Shown here in pieces: positions 1 to 9,111 of a stretch of 64,000 nucleotides of DNA. A program made the translations under genes and the position numbers. The notes below the pieces were generated by a model. That model made no database searches and was not told the DNA's origin. It saw only the letters and a program-made list of their open reading frames with translations. Each line of letters begins with the position of its first letter. Within the stretch, counting starts at the first letter, position 1. Source of the DNA: Rhizobium lentis (GTDB lineage Bacteria > Pseudomonadota > Alphaproteobacteria > Rhizobiales > Rhizobiaceae). The stretch covers positions 124,001 through 188,000 of the forward strand of contig NZ_JACHBD010000001.1 of NCBI RefSeq assembly GCF_014200175.1. The letters are read 5' to 3'.

Positions 1-2
1 AT

Positions 3-182
3 CCGCCGGCGAAAGGTACCGCGGCTGCGCCAACGGCACCCCAGCCGTCAGTCCCGGAGCGTCCCTATGACCCTGCGCAAAACAAGGTCCGGCAGGTCGG
101 ACCGCAGTTTCTGGCGGGCGACCAGGGTTCGATCGATCTTGCCAACCCGGCAACACCGGGCCCGCAGCCGCAACAGCAGTGA
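3..182 (+). CDS. C-terminal end of an unidentified protein (partial, possibly DUF2865 type)
   Basis: An open frame enters from the left edge and ends at a TGA at 180-182. The visible 59 residues are rich in Pro, Ala and Gln and end in a PQPQQQ tail. The central stretch VRQVGPQFLAGDQGSIDL resembles, from memory, the end of rhizobial DUF2865 secreted proteins, but too little is visible to be certain. It converges on bluB with a 6-base gap. Confidence 0.5.
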   Translation, partial: PPAKGTAAAPTAPQPSVPERPYDPAQNKVRQVGPQFLAGDQGSIDLANPATPGPQPQQQ

Positions 183-188
183 CCGCTG

Positions 189-1100
<912 letters not shown>

Positions 1101-1300
1101 CTATTTCAGGAAAGCGACGCGGCAGCAAGCACCGGCCCGTGCGCGAGCGAAACAAACTGCGCGTGCCCTCGATCCCATTCTACTTGGTGATATATTCATA
1201 CATCAAATACACACTATTTTTCGCGCGTTTAGGGTTTGCCGTGAGCCTCGGGCGACATACTTAAGCCAGCCTCCGGCAGAAGCGATTGCCGCCCTCCGGG

Positions 1301-1438
1301 ATGTCCGATTTCAGGCAGAAAATTCTGCGTGACAACTGGCAACCGCGACGCTACATACGCCTAATGTCGACGACTTCAATCCACGCCTCGCGATTTTATT
1401 CGTACCGCTGCTCCCAGCGGATGCGGGTCTATGCGTAA
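1301..1438 (+). CDS. Putative aromatic-rich leader peptide of the DAHP synthase attenuator
   Basis: A 45-codon ORF starts at ATG 1301; an in-frame ATG at 1364 would give 24 codons. Near its end it encodes R-F-Y-S-Y-R, using TTT TAT TCG TAC at 1394-1405, with another Tyr codon two codons before the stop at 1436-1438. The longer form also has Trp and Tyr codons. Neither start has a strong ribosome site. The case rests on the Phe/Tyr run lying directly before the hairpin series described in the next entry and upstream of an aromatic-pathway gene. No function as a free protein is proposed. Confidence 0.5.
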   Translation: MSDFRQKILRDNWQPRRYIRLMSTTSIHASRFYSYRCSQRMRVYA

Positions 1439-1495
1439 CTGAAGTCAACGCGACGACAACCCGAACAGCCGCTAGTCTACCTGGCGGCTTTTTTG
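1405..1495 (+). promoter_or_regulatory. Putative transcription attenuator of aroG with alternative hairpins
   Basis: Four segments can pair in mutually exclusive ways. Segment 1 (CCGCTG, 1405-1410) pairs with CAGCGG (1415-1420). Segment 2 (AGCGG 1416-1420 plus CGGGT 1424-1428) can instead pair with segment 3 (ACCCG 1459-1463 plus CCGCT 1469-1473). Segments 3 and 4 form the terminator stem AGCCGC (1467-1472)/GCGGCT (1484-1489), followed by TTTTTT at 1489-1494. The terminator ends about 35 bases before the aroG start. A ribosome stalled at the Phe/Tyr codons (1394-1405) would cover segment 1 and favour the antiterminator. Pairings were found by eye and no folding energy was computed. Confidence 0.62.
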
Positions 1496-1528
1496 TTCCG
1501 CTCGGTATGACCAAACAGGAGCCATACC

Positions 1529-2596
1529 GTGTCCGATACCATCGATGATCTGCGTATCCTCGAAATCACCCCGCTGACCAAACCCGCTGATATCATCGCG
1601 GAAATCCCCCGAACCGCTGCCGTCAGCGAGACGGTGACCAGCAACCGCCATGCGATCCATAAGATTCTGGAGGGAGACGACGACCGCCTGGTCGTCGTCA
1701 TCGGCCCCTGCTCCATCCATGATCCTGCCGCGGCACGCGAATATGCCGAGCGGCTGGCGGAACAGCGGCAGCGCTTCTCCGGCGATCTCGAAATCGTCAT
1801 GCGCGTCTATTTCGAAAAGCCCCGCACTACGGTCGGCTGGAAGGGCCTGATGAACGACCCGCATCTCGATGGCAGCTACCGCATCGAGGAAGGGCTTCGG
1901 ATTGCCAGGCGCCTGCTGCTCGACATCAATGCCATGGGCCTGCCCGCCGGCGTCGAATTCCTCGAGACGATCACGCCGCAATACATCACCGATCTCGTGA
2001 GCTGGGGCGCGATCGGCGCGCGCACGACCGAAAGCCAGATCCATCGCCAGCTCGCCTCCGGCCTCTCCTGCCCGATCGGCTTCAAGAACGGCACCGATGG
2101 CGGCGCCCGCGTCGCGCTCGACGCAATCCTCGCCGCGTCGCAGCCGCATCACTTCCCCGCCGTCACCAAAGACGGACAGGCAGCAATCGCCTCGACCCGA
2201 GGCAACGAGGATTGCCACATCATCCTGCGCGGCGGCAAGCGCCCGAATTATGAGGCCGCCGACGTCCAGGCGGTGGTCAGCGAGGCCGTCAAGCTAGGCG
2301 TGGATCCGCGCATCCTCATCGATGCCAGCCATGCCAACAGCAGCAAGGATCCGATGAACCAGCCGCGCGTCGTCAAGGACGTCGCCGGACAGATCGCCGC
2401 CGGCAACCGCCAGATCAAGGGCATGATGATCGAAAGCAACCTCGTCGCCGGCCGCCAGGATCTCGTTCCCGGCAAGCCGCTCGTCTACGGCCAGTCCATC
2501 ACCGACGGCTGCATCGACTGGGATATGTCGGTCGCCGTGCTGGAAGACTTGGCAAAATCCGCCCGCGAGCGGCGCAAGGCAGCCGTCGCAGCCTGA
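1529..2596 (+). CDS. aroG: 3-deoxy-7-phosphoheptulonate synthase, class I (AroG/AroF/AroH type)
   Basis: The enzyme condenses phosphoenolpyruvate with erythrose 4-phosphate in the first step of the shikimate pathway. The 355 residues match E. coli-type DAHP synthases over their full length. Marks include the VVVIGPCSIHDP block near residue 55, MRVYFEKPRTTVGWKG near 90, GARTTESQIHRQLASGLS near 160 and the IDASHANSSKDP metal/substrate segment near 270. Translation begins at GTG 1529, seven bases after AGGAG. This family is usually feedback-inhibited by an aromatic amino acid. The upstream attenuator suggests a second level of control by Phe/Tyr supply. A second, unrelated DAHP synthase lies at 10957-12330. 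Confidence 0.93.
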   Translation: MSDTIDDLRILEITPLTKPADIIAEIPRTAAVSETVTSNRHAIHKILEGDDDRLVVVIGPCSIHDPAAAREYAERLAEQRQRFSGDLEIVMRVYFEKPRTTVGWKGLMNDPHLDGSYRIEEGLRIARRLLLDINAMGLPAGVEFLETITPQYITDLVSWGAIGARTTESQIHRQLASGLSCPIGFKNGTDGGARVALDAILAASQPHHFPAVTKDGQAAIASTRGNEDCHIILRGGKRPNYEAADVQAVVSEAVKLGVDPRILIDASHANSSKDPMNQPRVVKDVAGQIAAGNRQIKGMMIESNLVAGRQDLVPGKPLVYGQSITDGCIDWDMSVAVLEDLAKSARERRKAAVAA

Positions 2597-2611
2597 TAGA
2601 CAGCATCAAGC

Positions 2612-2633
2612 GCGGCGGGCAGACACCCGCCGC
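2612..2633 (+). terminator. Stem-loop after aroG
   Basis: A perfect 8-bp stem, GCGGCGGG/CCCGCCGC, with a six-base CAGACA loop lies 15 bases after the aroG stop. No U-tract follows, so it may be a weak terminator or only an RNA end-protecting hairpin. Confidence 0.4.
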
Positions 2634-2644
2634 CCATTCACAGG

Positions 2645-2851
2645 TCAATCTTCGTCCAAAAGACGCAGGCCCTCATCGGTCCAGAAGCCGCCCCATGGTT
2701 CCGGTTTGACCAGATCATAGGAAGCCAGCACTTCGACCGCGCCTTCGCCGGCACTCATGGACTTGTGAACCAGCCCGTTTCGACCATCATCCATATACTG
2801 AACACACATGGAGGCCAGAGCCTTAAGGATCGCTCTTTCTTCAGGTGTCAT
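2645..2851 (-). CDS. Small hypothetical protein (68 aa)
   Basis: The family is not recognised. It is a soluble, acidic, compact 68-residue protein (starts MTPEERAILKALASMC, ends GLRLLDED) with no signal peptide or membrane segment. It converges on aroG just past the stem-loop. The ATG at 2851 has no clear ribosome site. Codon use looks coding. It is the first member of a run of unrecognised small genes extending to about 5.04 kb. Confidence 0.55.
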   Translation of the reverse strand: MTPEERAILKALASMCVQYMDDGRNGLVHKSMSAGEGAVEVLASYDLVKPEPWGGFWTDEGLRLLDED

Positions 2852-2963
2852 TGAAATTAAGCTTCGCTGCTCGGTAAAAACTTGAGACGGTGATTGTTAA
2901 AGTAAAATCTCGCCACCCACTACCCCGTCCACTAATATTGGCTCGATCGCCGGTGAGGGCTTT

Positions 2964-3365
2964 TCACGACGTGCGCCTGTGCAGGCACTTAGAGGCGACG
3001 ACCAGATTATAAGCGGTCACGGTTCGAATAGAGTCGAGATATTCATTCTCGTCATAAACGACGTCACTTAAAAACAAGAGCGCAATCTTGTCCTGTGACT
3101 GGAGCATAAGCTCCTCTTCCGGCGAAAGCGGCAGGTCATCGAAAAAGTTCATGGCATTATAATTCCTGAAGTACGTCTCGTTGCCGCAAGCATATCTCAT
3201 ATCGTGCTGAATATAAAATTTGGCGATGGGAACCGCCATCTGATTTAGAGCTTGAGACTCTTGGTATTTTCCGAACAACCGTAGGTACTCCACCGGAAAC
3301 GCAGCAAAGAGTAAAATAGGACAGCAGGTTATGATGGCTAATGTCCCGAACAATACGGCGCGCAC
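2964..3365 (-). CDS. Hypothetical protein with N-terminal membrane segment
   Basis: This 133-residue protein starts with a hydrophobic stretch (residues 2-25, containing CCPILLFAAFP) that could be a signal peptide or membrane anchor. A charged domain with several aromatic residues follows, ending in an NLVVASKCLHRRTS tail. The coding region is noticeably richer in A+T than neighbouring core genes. No family is recognised. A competing frame at 3157-3501 lacks these protein-like features and was not chosen. Confidence 0.5.
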   Translation of the reverse strand: MRAVLFGTLAIITCCPILLFAAFPVEYLRLFGKYQESQALNQMAVPIAKFYIQHDMRYACGNETYFRNYNAMNFFDDLPLSPEEELMLQSQDKIALLFLSDVVYDENEYLDSIRTVTAYNLVVASKCLHRRTS

Positions 3366-3541
3366 GATCGATTTCCCTTAACCTCATTGGCGGGACCCAT
3401 CTAGGCTCATTGCCAATCAGATGGCGAAGCCCTATAGAGAACAACCTGTCCCCACCGCCCATCATTATCTGACGCCTTGTGGCATGCTGGCGTTGATGCA
3501 ATTATGACAGCTTACAACTGAATATTTGAAGGACGTAAAAG

Positions 3542-4060
3542 TTGAGTGCCGCTCACGCTCGATTGTTTTTTGCCTGTTGCTTAATGGCAGCTCTGGGGTT
3601 CAATGCCGAGTTCGCCAGTGCGGACACGGCTGATAGCCCCAGCGTTTTTGAACTAGGTAGTTCGCTAGAACAAGCCCGTCGCATCTCGATCGAAAAGGGA
3701 TGGCAGATTCGGGAGCTTTCACCTAACCTCCCGGGCCAATGGTATGTTGATGGCGCGGAAGTTGCCCTTTTTGTTTGCGATAACAACCGAATTGCCGGTG
3801 TGACAAAAACGCGAGATGGGAGCATTGATGACTTCGCCTCGATCGTGTTCTATTCATTCACATCAAAGTATGGTGAGCCGAAGACGACCGTCGTGACGTA
3901 TCCGCTCGGACCGACCACGGTTTCAAGTATCGATTCGAAATTTGCCCTTCCCGGTGGCGAGTCTCTCTCGGTGCAGCTCCAAAGCATCGGAGGGCACTCG
4001 AAAGTTACTGTGCACCGCGCTTCCGAAGCGTTATGTCCGGCCGAAACAGCACCGCATTAA
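3542..4060 (+). CDS. Secreted hypothetical protein (172 aa)
   Basis: A classical signal peptide occupies about residues 1-27 (hydrophobic [12 protein letters not shown] core, cleavage likely after FASA). The mature part, about 145 residues, has an early pattern of hydrophobic repeats, two Cys residues (in FVCDNN and ALCPAE) and no recognised domain. Translation probably starts at TTG 3542 after GAAGGACG. It lies among other ORFan-like genes and probably acts in the periplasm. Its role is unknown. Confidence 0.6.
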   Translation: MSAAHARLFFACCLMAALGFNAEFASADTADSPSVFELGSSLEQARRISIEKGWQIRELSPNLPGQWYVDGAEVALFVCDNNRIAGVTKTRDGSIDDFASIVFYSFTSKYGEPKTTVVTYPLGPTTVSSIDSKFALPGGESLSVQLQSIGGHSKVTVHRASEALCPAETAPH

Positions 4061-4118
4061 TCCTGACCGTAGATATCTATAGGTGAGCACCCACCGCCTG
4101 CGCATCAGTTGACGGGCA

Positions 4119-4592
4119 TCAAGGCCGCTGCCACGGTAAAATGTCGATGGGGAATTTTGAGTAGTGACAATTGTTCAATGAATAGAAGGACATGTCGTCG
4201 TCTATTTTGTTGGCTGAAAGCTCCCACTCGAAGGTGTCTCGTCCACCCGGACCAATTGCCAAAGACATTATTAATAGCTCAAGGAGCCTTTCTGGAGGAG
4301 GATACGTGATACCATAAAATGTCGCCTCCTTGCCGATGAAGGTGCCTTTAATGACCTTCTCGATCTCCAGGTCGACCCGGATCACCCGGTTCGGATAATC
4401 TTTCGGTAGCAGCAATCCGGGATCTCCAATCGAGAGCGATTTCACACGTGCCTCGACCACGACCTTGGCTTTCGCCAGCGTGTTGTCACGGCACGGAGGC
4501 GTTGCCGCTGCCATGCCTGGGAAGCACAGCATCAGTACAAGAACTATCTGCACATGGAGTCGCACAGCTGAAATTGCAGGCATATTCGGCAT
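4119..4592 (-). CDS. Secreted hypothetical protein (157 aa)
   Basis: The ATG at 4592 follows GGGGA by five bases and begins a signal peptide (hydrophobic core VQIVLVLMLCFPG, cleavage near AAA|TPPC). The longer open frame reaching 4754 has no matching ribosome site, so the shorter start is preferred. The mature protein has two cysteines (PPCRDN and NNCHYS) that could form a disulfide. The core (KVVVEARVKSL, IEKVIKGTF) looks like a small beta-sandwich. No family is recognised with confidence. Confidence 0.55.
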   Translation of the reverse strand: MPNMPAISAVRLHVQIVLVLMLCFPGMAAATPPCRDNTLAKAKVVVEARVKSLSIGDPGLLLPKDYPNRVIRVDLEIEKVIKGTFIGKEATFYGITYPPPERLLELLIMSLAIGPGGRDTFEWELSANKIDDDMSFYSLNNCHYSKFPIDILPWQRP

Positions 4593-4747
4593 CGATTTCC
4601 CCATCCTATGGCCAATGCCTATTTCAGAAGGGTTGCGTGAGGCTTTATGATGATGCCTGACCACCCGATCATAAATTGATGTAAAACTGTGCGCTCTATA
4701 TTGGCTGGCAAGCAGTTTAGCGCCGTGTCGTGCGGCAGGAGAAACTT

Positions 4748-5035
4748 GTGTCAAGGCGAGCAGCTCTGCAGGGCAAATGCAAAGGTATGATTGAAAAGCT
4801 TTGGACCCGGTTACTGATCACCGGATTGCTGCTGTTTTGTCCCGTACCGCTAAGCATCCCACTGCTATGGCTATATGAGGGGGAACTGCACACTAAGACT
4901 TCCATCATCAAAGCCGAAGAACAGCCGTTGCTTTTTTATCTCATCATCATGATCGGCTTTTGCAACGGCTTTGCGTGGACATGTCTCTGCGTCGAGGCCG
5001 CACTGACGCGCATTCGTTTGCAAGCGAGACGCTAA
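4748..5035 (+). CDS. Small two-helix membrane protein (95 aa)
   Basis: Two hydrophobic stretches are predicted by eye, LLITGLLLFCPVPLSIPLLW and LLFYLIIMIGFCNGFAWTC, separated by a short charged loop. The GTG at 4748 is favoured because AGGAG lies seven bases upstream. The frame is also open from 4730, and an internal ATG at 4787 is possible. The family is not recognised. It is divergent from the gene at 4119-4592. Confidence 0.5.
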   Translation: MSRRAALQGKCKGMIEKLWTRLLITGLLLFCPVPLSIPLLWLYEGELHTKTSIIKAEEQPLLFYLIIMIGFCNGFAWTCLCVEAALTRIRLQARR

Positions 5036-5095
5036 ACTAAGGCGGGTGCATCCCAGCACCCCACCACCGAATCACTTAATGGCGGTGCGTCGCTC

Positions 5096-5926
5096 TCAAG
5101 AGTTCACCGGGAAATACCTGACATAGGCAAACTCATCACCATCTGGTGACCAGCAGGGCACGTTGATCGTGCCCTGCCCGCCGAACAGCTCGAACAGCGT
5201 CTTCAGATTGCCGCCATCCATATCCATCAGCCGCAGCCGCACGTCGAGATCGCGTGGATGGTCGAAAACGCTGGGATCGTAGGACAGGATCAGCACCTTG
5301 TCGTTCCTGGGCGATGGATGAGCAAACCAGTTGCCCTGATTGTCCGAGGTCACCTGTTCGAGCCCGCTGCCGTCTGGATGGATGCGCCAGATCTGCATCA
5401 ACCCGGTGCGGCTGGAATTGAAATAGATCCATTGCCCGTCGGCGGAATAATCCGGCCCGTCGTTGCGGCCCTCGCCATGCGTCAGCCGCGTCTCGGCGCC
5501 GCCGTCGACGGAGATCGTGTAGATGTCGAAAAGGTCGTCGCGGATGCCGCAATAGGCGATGCGGCGCCCATCCGGCGACCATCCATGCCAGTAGGAGGGC
5601 TGGTTCTCGGTGACGAGCCGCGGCGTGCCGCCCTCGATCGGCAGGATATAGACCGACGACTTGCCGAATTCGGTCTTGTCGGAGATGACGATCTCAGTGC
5701 CGTCGGGCGAGATGCCGTGATCATTGTTGCAGTTGACCGCAAAGCCGGTATCGACCTGAACCACCTCGCCGCCATCAAGCGGCAGCCTGTAGAGCAGTCC
5801 GTCGCCATTCAACAGAAGATAGGAGCCGTCAGGAGCAAAATTCGGCGCCTCCACCAGCCGATCCGTCTGCCAGACCTCACGCGCCCTGCCCGTCCTGACA
5901 TTGTAGATCTCGACCGAGCTGCGCAT
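5096..5926 (-). CDS. TolB-like WD40/PD40 beta-propeller protein
   Basis: The 276 residues contain repeated TolB-type blades: APDGSYLLLN, SPDGTEIVISD, SPDGRRIAYCG, SADGQWIYFNSS, and a final WSPDGDEFAYV. That pattern is typical of a six-bladed propeller. It has no signal peptide, so unlike TolB itself it is probably cytoplasmic. Some relatives are annotated as biopolymer transport proteins without evidence. The ATG at 5926 has AGGAG eight bases upstream. The longer frame to 6001 consists of repetitive intergenic DNA and was rejected. It may be co-transcribed behind nadE. Confidence 0.75.
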   Translation of the reverse strand: MRSSVEIYNVRTGRAREVWQTDRLVEAPNFAPDGSYLLLNGDGLLYRLPLDGGEVVQVDTGFAVNCNNDHGISPDGTEIVISDKTEFGKSSVYILPIEGGTPRLVTENQPSYWHGWSPDGRRIAYCGIRDDLFDIYTISVDGGAETRLTHGEGRNDGPDYSADGQWIYFNSSRTGLMQIWRIHPDGSGLEQVTSDNQGNWFAHPSPRNDKVLILSYDPSVFDHPRDLDVRLRLMDMDGGNLKTLFELFGGQGTINVPCWSPDGDEFAYVRYFPVNS

Positions 5927-5947
5927 CGATGTTTCTCCTGACATCTC

Positions 5948-5999
5948 GATCGCCTCGGCGATCTCGATTGTGCTAGCGATCTCGATCGCTTCAGCGATC
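5948..5999. repeat. Pair of near-identical 16-base hairpins between nadE and the propeller gene
   Basis: GATCGCC-TC-GGCGATC (5948-5963) and GATCGCT-TC-AGCGATC (5984-5999) are two perfect 7-bp inverted repeats, joined by a spacer with more GATCTCGAT-like units. The second hairpin contains the nadE stop codon. It could be a processing or stability element between the two minus-strand genes, or a small repeat expansion. Confidence 0.6.
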
Positions 6000-7670
6000 A
6001 CGGAACCGGTTGGTGATGGGATAACGCCGGTCGCGCCCGAAATTCTTCTTGGTGATCTTCACGCCCGGCGCCGACTGCCGCCGCTTGTATTCGGCGAGAT
6101 AGAGCAGGTGCTCGACGCGGTGAACGGTCGCCACGTCATGGCCGCGCGCGACGATCTCCTCGACCGCCATCTCCTTCTCGACCAGGCATTCGAGGATATC
6201 GTCGAGAACGGGATAGGGCGGCAGCGAATCCTGGTCCTTCTGGTCGGGGCGCAATTCTGCCGAGGGCGCCTTGTCGATGATATTCAGCGGGATCACCTCG
6301 CCCGACGGCCCCAGCGCAGTCGGCGGCACGTTCTCGTTGCGCCAGCGGGCCAGCGCATAGACCTGCATCTTGTAGAGGTCCTTGATCGGATTGAAGCCGC
6401 CATTCATGTCGCCATAGAGCGTGGCGTAACCGACCGACATTTCCGACTTGTTGCCCGTCGTCACCACCATCGCGCCGAACTTGTTGGAGATCGCCATCAG
6501 GATGACGCCGCGCGCGCGGCTCTGCAGGTTCTCCTCGGTGATGCCGCTATCCGTACCCGCGAAGAGATCGGACAGCGCGCTGCTGAAGCCCGTCACCGGC
6601 TGCTCGATCGGCACGATGTCGTAGCGGCAGCCGAGCGCCTTGGCGCAATCGGCCGCGTCCTTCAGCGAATCCTCCGAGGTATAACGGTAAGGCAGCATGA
6701 CGGTGCGCACCCGCTCCTCGCCGAGCGCATCGACGGCGATGGCCGCGCAGATCGCCGAGTCGATACCGCCGGAAAGGCCGAGCACGACCGTCTTGAAGCC
6801 GTTCTTGTTGACGTAATCGCGAAAGCCGAGCAGGCAGGCGCGGTAATCGGCCTCCTCGCCCTCGGGGATCCGCGCCATCGGCCCTTTGGCGCAGTGCCAG
6901 CCGCTTTCGCCGCGCTTCCACGTCGTCACCGCAAGCGCCGTCTCGAACTCGCTCACCTGGAAGGCAAGCGACCTGTCGGCATTGAAGGCGAAACTCGCGC
7001 CGTCGAAGACGAGCTCGTCCTGGCCGCCGAGCTGGGCGGCATAGATCAGCGGCAGACCGGTCTCGATCACCTGCTTCAACACCACCTGATGACGGATATC
7101 GACCTTGCCGCGGTAGTAGGGAGACCCATTCGGCGACAGCAGGATTTCGGCGCCGCTTTCGGCCAGCGTCTCGCAGACGCCGAGGTCGCCCCAGATATCC
7201 TCGCAGATCGGAATACCGAGCCTCACTCCACGGAAATTGACCGGCCCGGGCATGGCGCCCTGATGGAAGACGCGCTTCTCATCGAACTCACCGTAATTCG
7301 GCAGATCGACCTTGTCGCGCACCGCGATGACTTTGCCGCCGTCGAGCACGGCTACGGAATTATAACGCCCGTTCTCGTCCTGCCGGGGAAAACCAATGAT
7401 GACGCCCGGCCCACCATCGGCGGTATCGGCGGCCAGCCTCTCGACCGCCTTCCAGCAGGCGCGGATGAAGGCCGGCTTCAGCACCAGGTCTTCCGGCGGA
7501 TAGCCGGAGATGAAAAGCTCGGTCAGGACGAGCAGATGCGCGCCCTCCCGGGCCGCATCGGCGCGCGCCTCGCGTGCCTTGGCAAGATTGCCGGTCACAT
7601 CACCGACCGTTGGGTTGAGCTGGCCGATGGCGATGCGGAAAATATCAGAAAGAGCGTTTTCCTGTGTCAT
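5991..7670 (-). CDS. nadE: Glutamine-dependent NAD(+) synthetase
   Basis: The enzyme amidates nicotinic acid adenine dinucleotide to NAD using glutamine. The 559-residue protein has an N-terminal nitrilase-type glutaminase (residues 10-270) with the expected Glu51, Lys120 and Cys156 (GIPICEDIWGD) triad. A C-terminal ATP-pyrophosphatase/synthetase domain follows, with LGLSGGIDSA at 298-307. Length and domain order are normal for the fused bacterial NadE. The gene is transcribed away from the DUF1003 gene. Confidence 0.95.
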   Translation of the reverse strand: MTQENALSDIFRIAIGQLNPTVGDVTGNLAKAREARADAAREGAHLLVLTELFISGYPPEDLVLKPAFIRACWKAVERLAADTADGGPGVIIGFPRQDENGRYNSVAVLDGGKVIAVRDKVDLPNYGEFDEKRVFHQGAMPGPVNFRGVRLGIPICEDIWGDLGVCETLAESGAEILLSPNGSPYYRGKVDIRHQVVLKQVIETGLPLIYAAQLGGQDELVFDGASFAFNADRSLAFQVSEFETALAVTTWKRGESGWHCAKGPMARIPEGEEADYRACLLGFRDYVNKNGFKTVVLGLSGGIDSAICAAIAVDALGEERVRTVMLPYRYTSEDSLKDAADCAKALGCRYDIVPIEQPVTGFSSALSDLFAGTDSGITEENLQSRARGVILMAISNKFGAMVVTTGNKSEMSVGYATLYGDMNGGFNPIKDLYKMQVYALARWRNENVPPTALGPSGEVIPLNIIDKAPSAELRPDQKDQDSLPPYPVLDDILECLVEKEMAVEEIVARGHDVATVHRVEHLLYLAEYKRRQSAPGVKITKKNFGRDRRYPITNRFRDR

Positions 7671-7844
7671 GTCATTTATTTAGCCTGCGCCTTCCGTTAC
7701 CGCAACACGTTCGCGGTCAAAGCGACCTTGGTGGTGACGAAATTTTTATGAAGGGTCGACACGGCATGACGCGGCACCGACGCGCATTGCAATTTACCCG
7801 TGGAGCGGAATACTGCGCGAAAGCGACAGCACCGGAAACAGGCC

Positions 7845-8375
7845 ATGTCTAATATTTCCAACTTCATGCACCATCATTTCGACAAGCCGGCCGACGAACT
7901 CGGCGATATTGAAAAACGCGTGCTGGCGAAGGCGCACGAGCGCAAGGTCATCTCGACCGACGTCAACGCCGCTCTTTCCGCCGAAGCCTCGTTCGGCGCG
8001 CGTGTCGCCGACGGCATCGCCCGCGTCGGTGGCTCCTGGTCCTTCATCATCGCCTTCCTGGCTTTTCTCGCCGTCTGGACGATCATCAACACCGTCTTAC
8101 TGGCGACCCGCGCCTTCGACCCCTATCCCTTCGTCTTCCTGAACCTGATCCTGTCGATGCTCGCCGCCATCCAGGCGCCGATCATCATGATGTCGCAGAA
8201 CCGCCAGGCCGAGCGCGACCGCTTCGAGGCCGCAAAGGATTACGAAGTCAATCTCAAGGCCGAGCTCGAAGTGCTCTCCCTGCATCAGAAGATCGATATG
8301 CATGTGCTGACCGAGCTGACGGCGTTGCGCGAGGACGTCGCCCGCCTCACCGCCGCGCTTTCAGCCAGAAGCTAG
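7845..8375 (+). CDS. DUF1003 family membrane protein
   Basis: This 176-residue protein carries the DUF1003 pattern: soluble N-terminus, then FGARVADGIARVGGSWSFIIAFLAFLAVWTIIN with two closely spaced membrane helices (about residues 60-115), then IMMSQNRQAERDRFEAAKDYEVN and a C-terminal coiled coil. The function of the family is unknown. The ATG at 7845 is chosen because family proteins start near here; the ribosome site is weak (ACAGG). Its TAG stop and that of the opposing gene share the palindrome CTAG. Confidence 0.85.
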   Translation: MSNISNFMHHHFDKPADELGDIEKRVLAKAHERKVISTDVNAALSAEASFGARVADGIARVGGSWSFIIAFLAFLAVWTIINTVLLATRAFDPYPFVFLNLILSMLAAIQAPIIMMSQNRQAERDRFEAAKDYEVNLKAELEVLSLHQKIDMHVLTELTALREDVARLTAALSARS

Positions 8376-8770
8376 ACCGGAAACCTGTCATATTGCGGCA
8401 GGCCATCCGTGATCTCGTAGAAATCGCCCTTGTCAGTGCAGTAAATGTGGTGACCGAAGGAAAGGCCGGTAGGCTCGTCGAAGCTTCCGGCCAGGACCGA
8501 AACTTCCGGCGATTCGTCGCCCTGCCAGAACAGTGCCGAGCCGCAATTCCCGCAAAAGCCGCGCTGCGCCTCACCGCTCGACCGATACCAGCGGACCGCC
8601 TCGGCGCCCTCCACCGAAAGAGCCGTGCGCGGCACGTTGGCCGCCGCATAATAAAATCCCGTCTGCCGGCGGCACTGCGAGCAATGGCAGCCGACGACAG
8701 GGCCGGGCTTGCCCGCAATCGTATATCGCACGGCGCCGCAAAGGCAGCCGCCTGTATGCCGTTCGGTCAT
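8372..8770 (-). CDS. GFA/CENP-V family zinc-binding protein
   Basis: The 132 residues show the family cysteine pattern: GGCLCGAVRY near residue 8, GCHCSQCRRQTG near 28, and FCGNCGSALFW near 75, which together bind zinc. Members are named after a glutathione-dependent formaldehyde-activating enzyme, but substrates are mostly unknown. The ATG at 8770 follows GGAGGAG. The upstream open frame was rejected for lack of conserved residues. It overlaps the DUF1003 gene end by four bases, tail to tail. Confidence 0.88.
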   Translation of the reverse strand: MTERHTGGCLCGAVRYTIAGKPGPVVGCHCSQCRRQTGFYYAAANVPRTALSVEGAEAVRWYRSSGEAQRGFCGNCGSALFWQGDESPEVSVLAGSFDEPTGLSFGHHIYCTDKGDFYEITDGLPQYDRFPV

Positions 8771-9006
8771 GACCACTCCTCCATTTCGCAGAAAGTTGCC
8801 GCCGATTGCCGCGGGCGTCAAATCCATTCCGTTCAACGAGAGATCAGAAAACTTGAAGCACGCTCGCTTCCCATATACATGGCCAGCAGACCTTCCGCTG
8901 TTGCCTGTCGACAACACCGACCGATCTCCTCACGTCACCAAGTTGAATTGATCCGGCTTCTCGGCGATACTGAGGGTTCAATTCATTCAACCTTTGGGAG
9001 ACTGTC

Positions 9007-9111
9007 ATGAGAGCGATCCTGTCCAAACAGAAAGGAAACATCGCCCACAAGGACATTCTGCCTCATGAATATTCCGTTCTCCCGCGCGAGGAAAAACGCG
9101 CGACGCAATAA
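9007..9111 (+). CDS. Possible 34-codon upstream ORF overlapping the ABC exporter start
   Basis: An ATG at 9007 has an excellent ribosome site (GGGAG, eight bases upstream) and runs 34 codons (MRAILSKQKGNIAHKD... ending ATQ). It overlaps the ABC exporter start at 9065 in another frame. It could be a regulatory uORF or chance. No homology is recognised. Confidence 0.3.
   Translation: MRAILSKQKGNIAHKDILPHEYSVLPREEKRATQ

Noticed and set aside
5970..7751. 593-codon plus-strand frame opposite nadE
   Set aside because: It is an antisense shadow of nadE. Composition is His/Arg/Asp-rich with no domain, and the opposite frame encodes a complete conserved enzyme.
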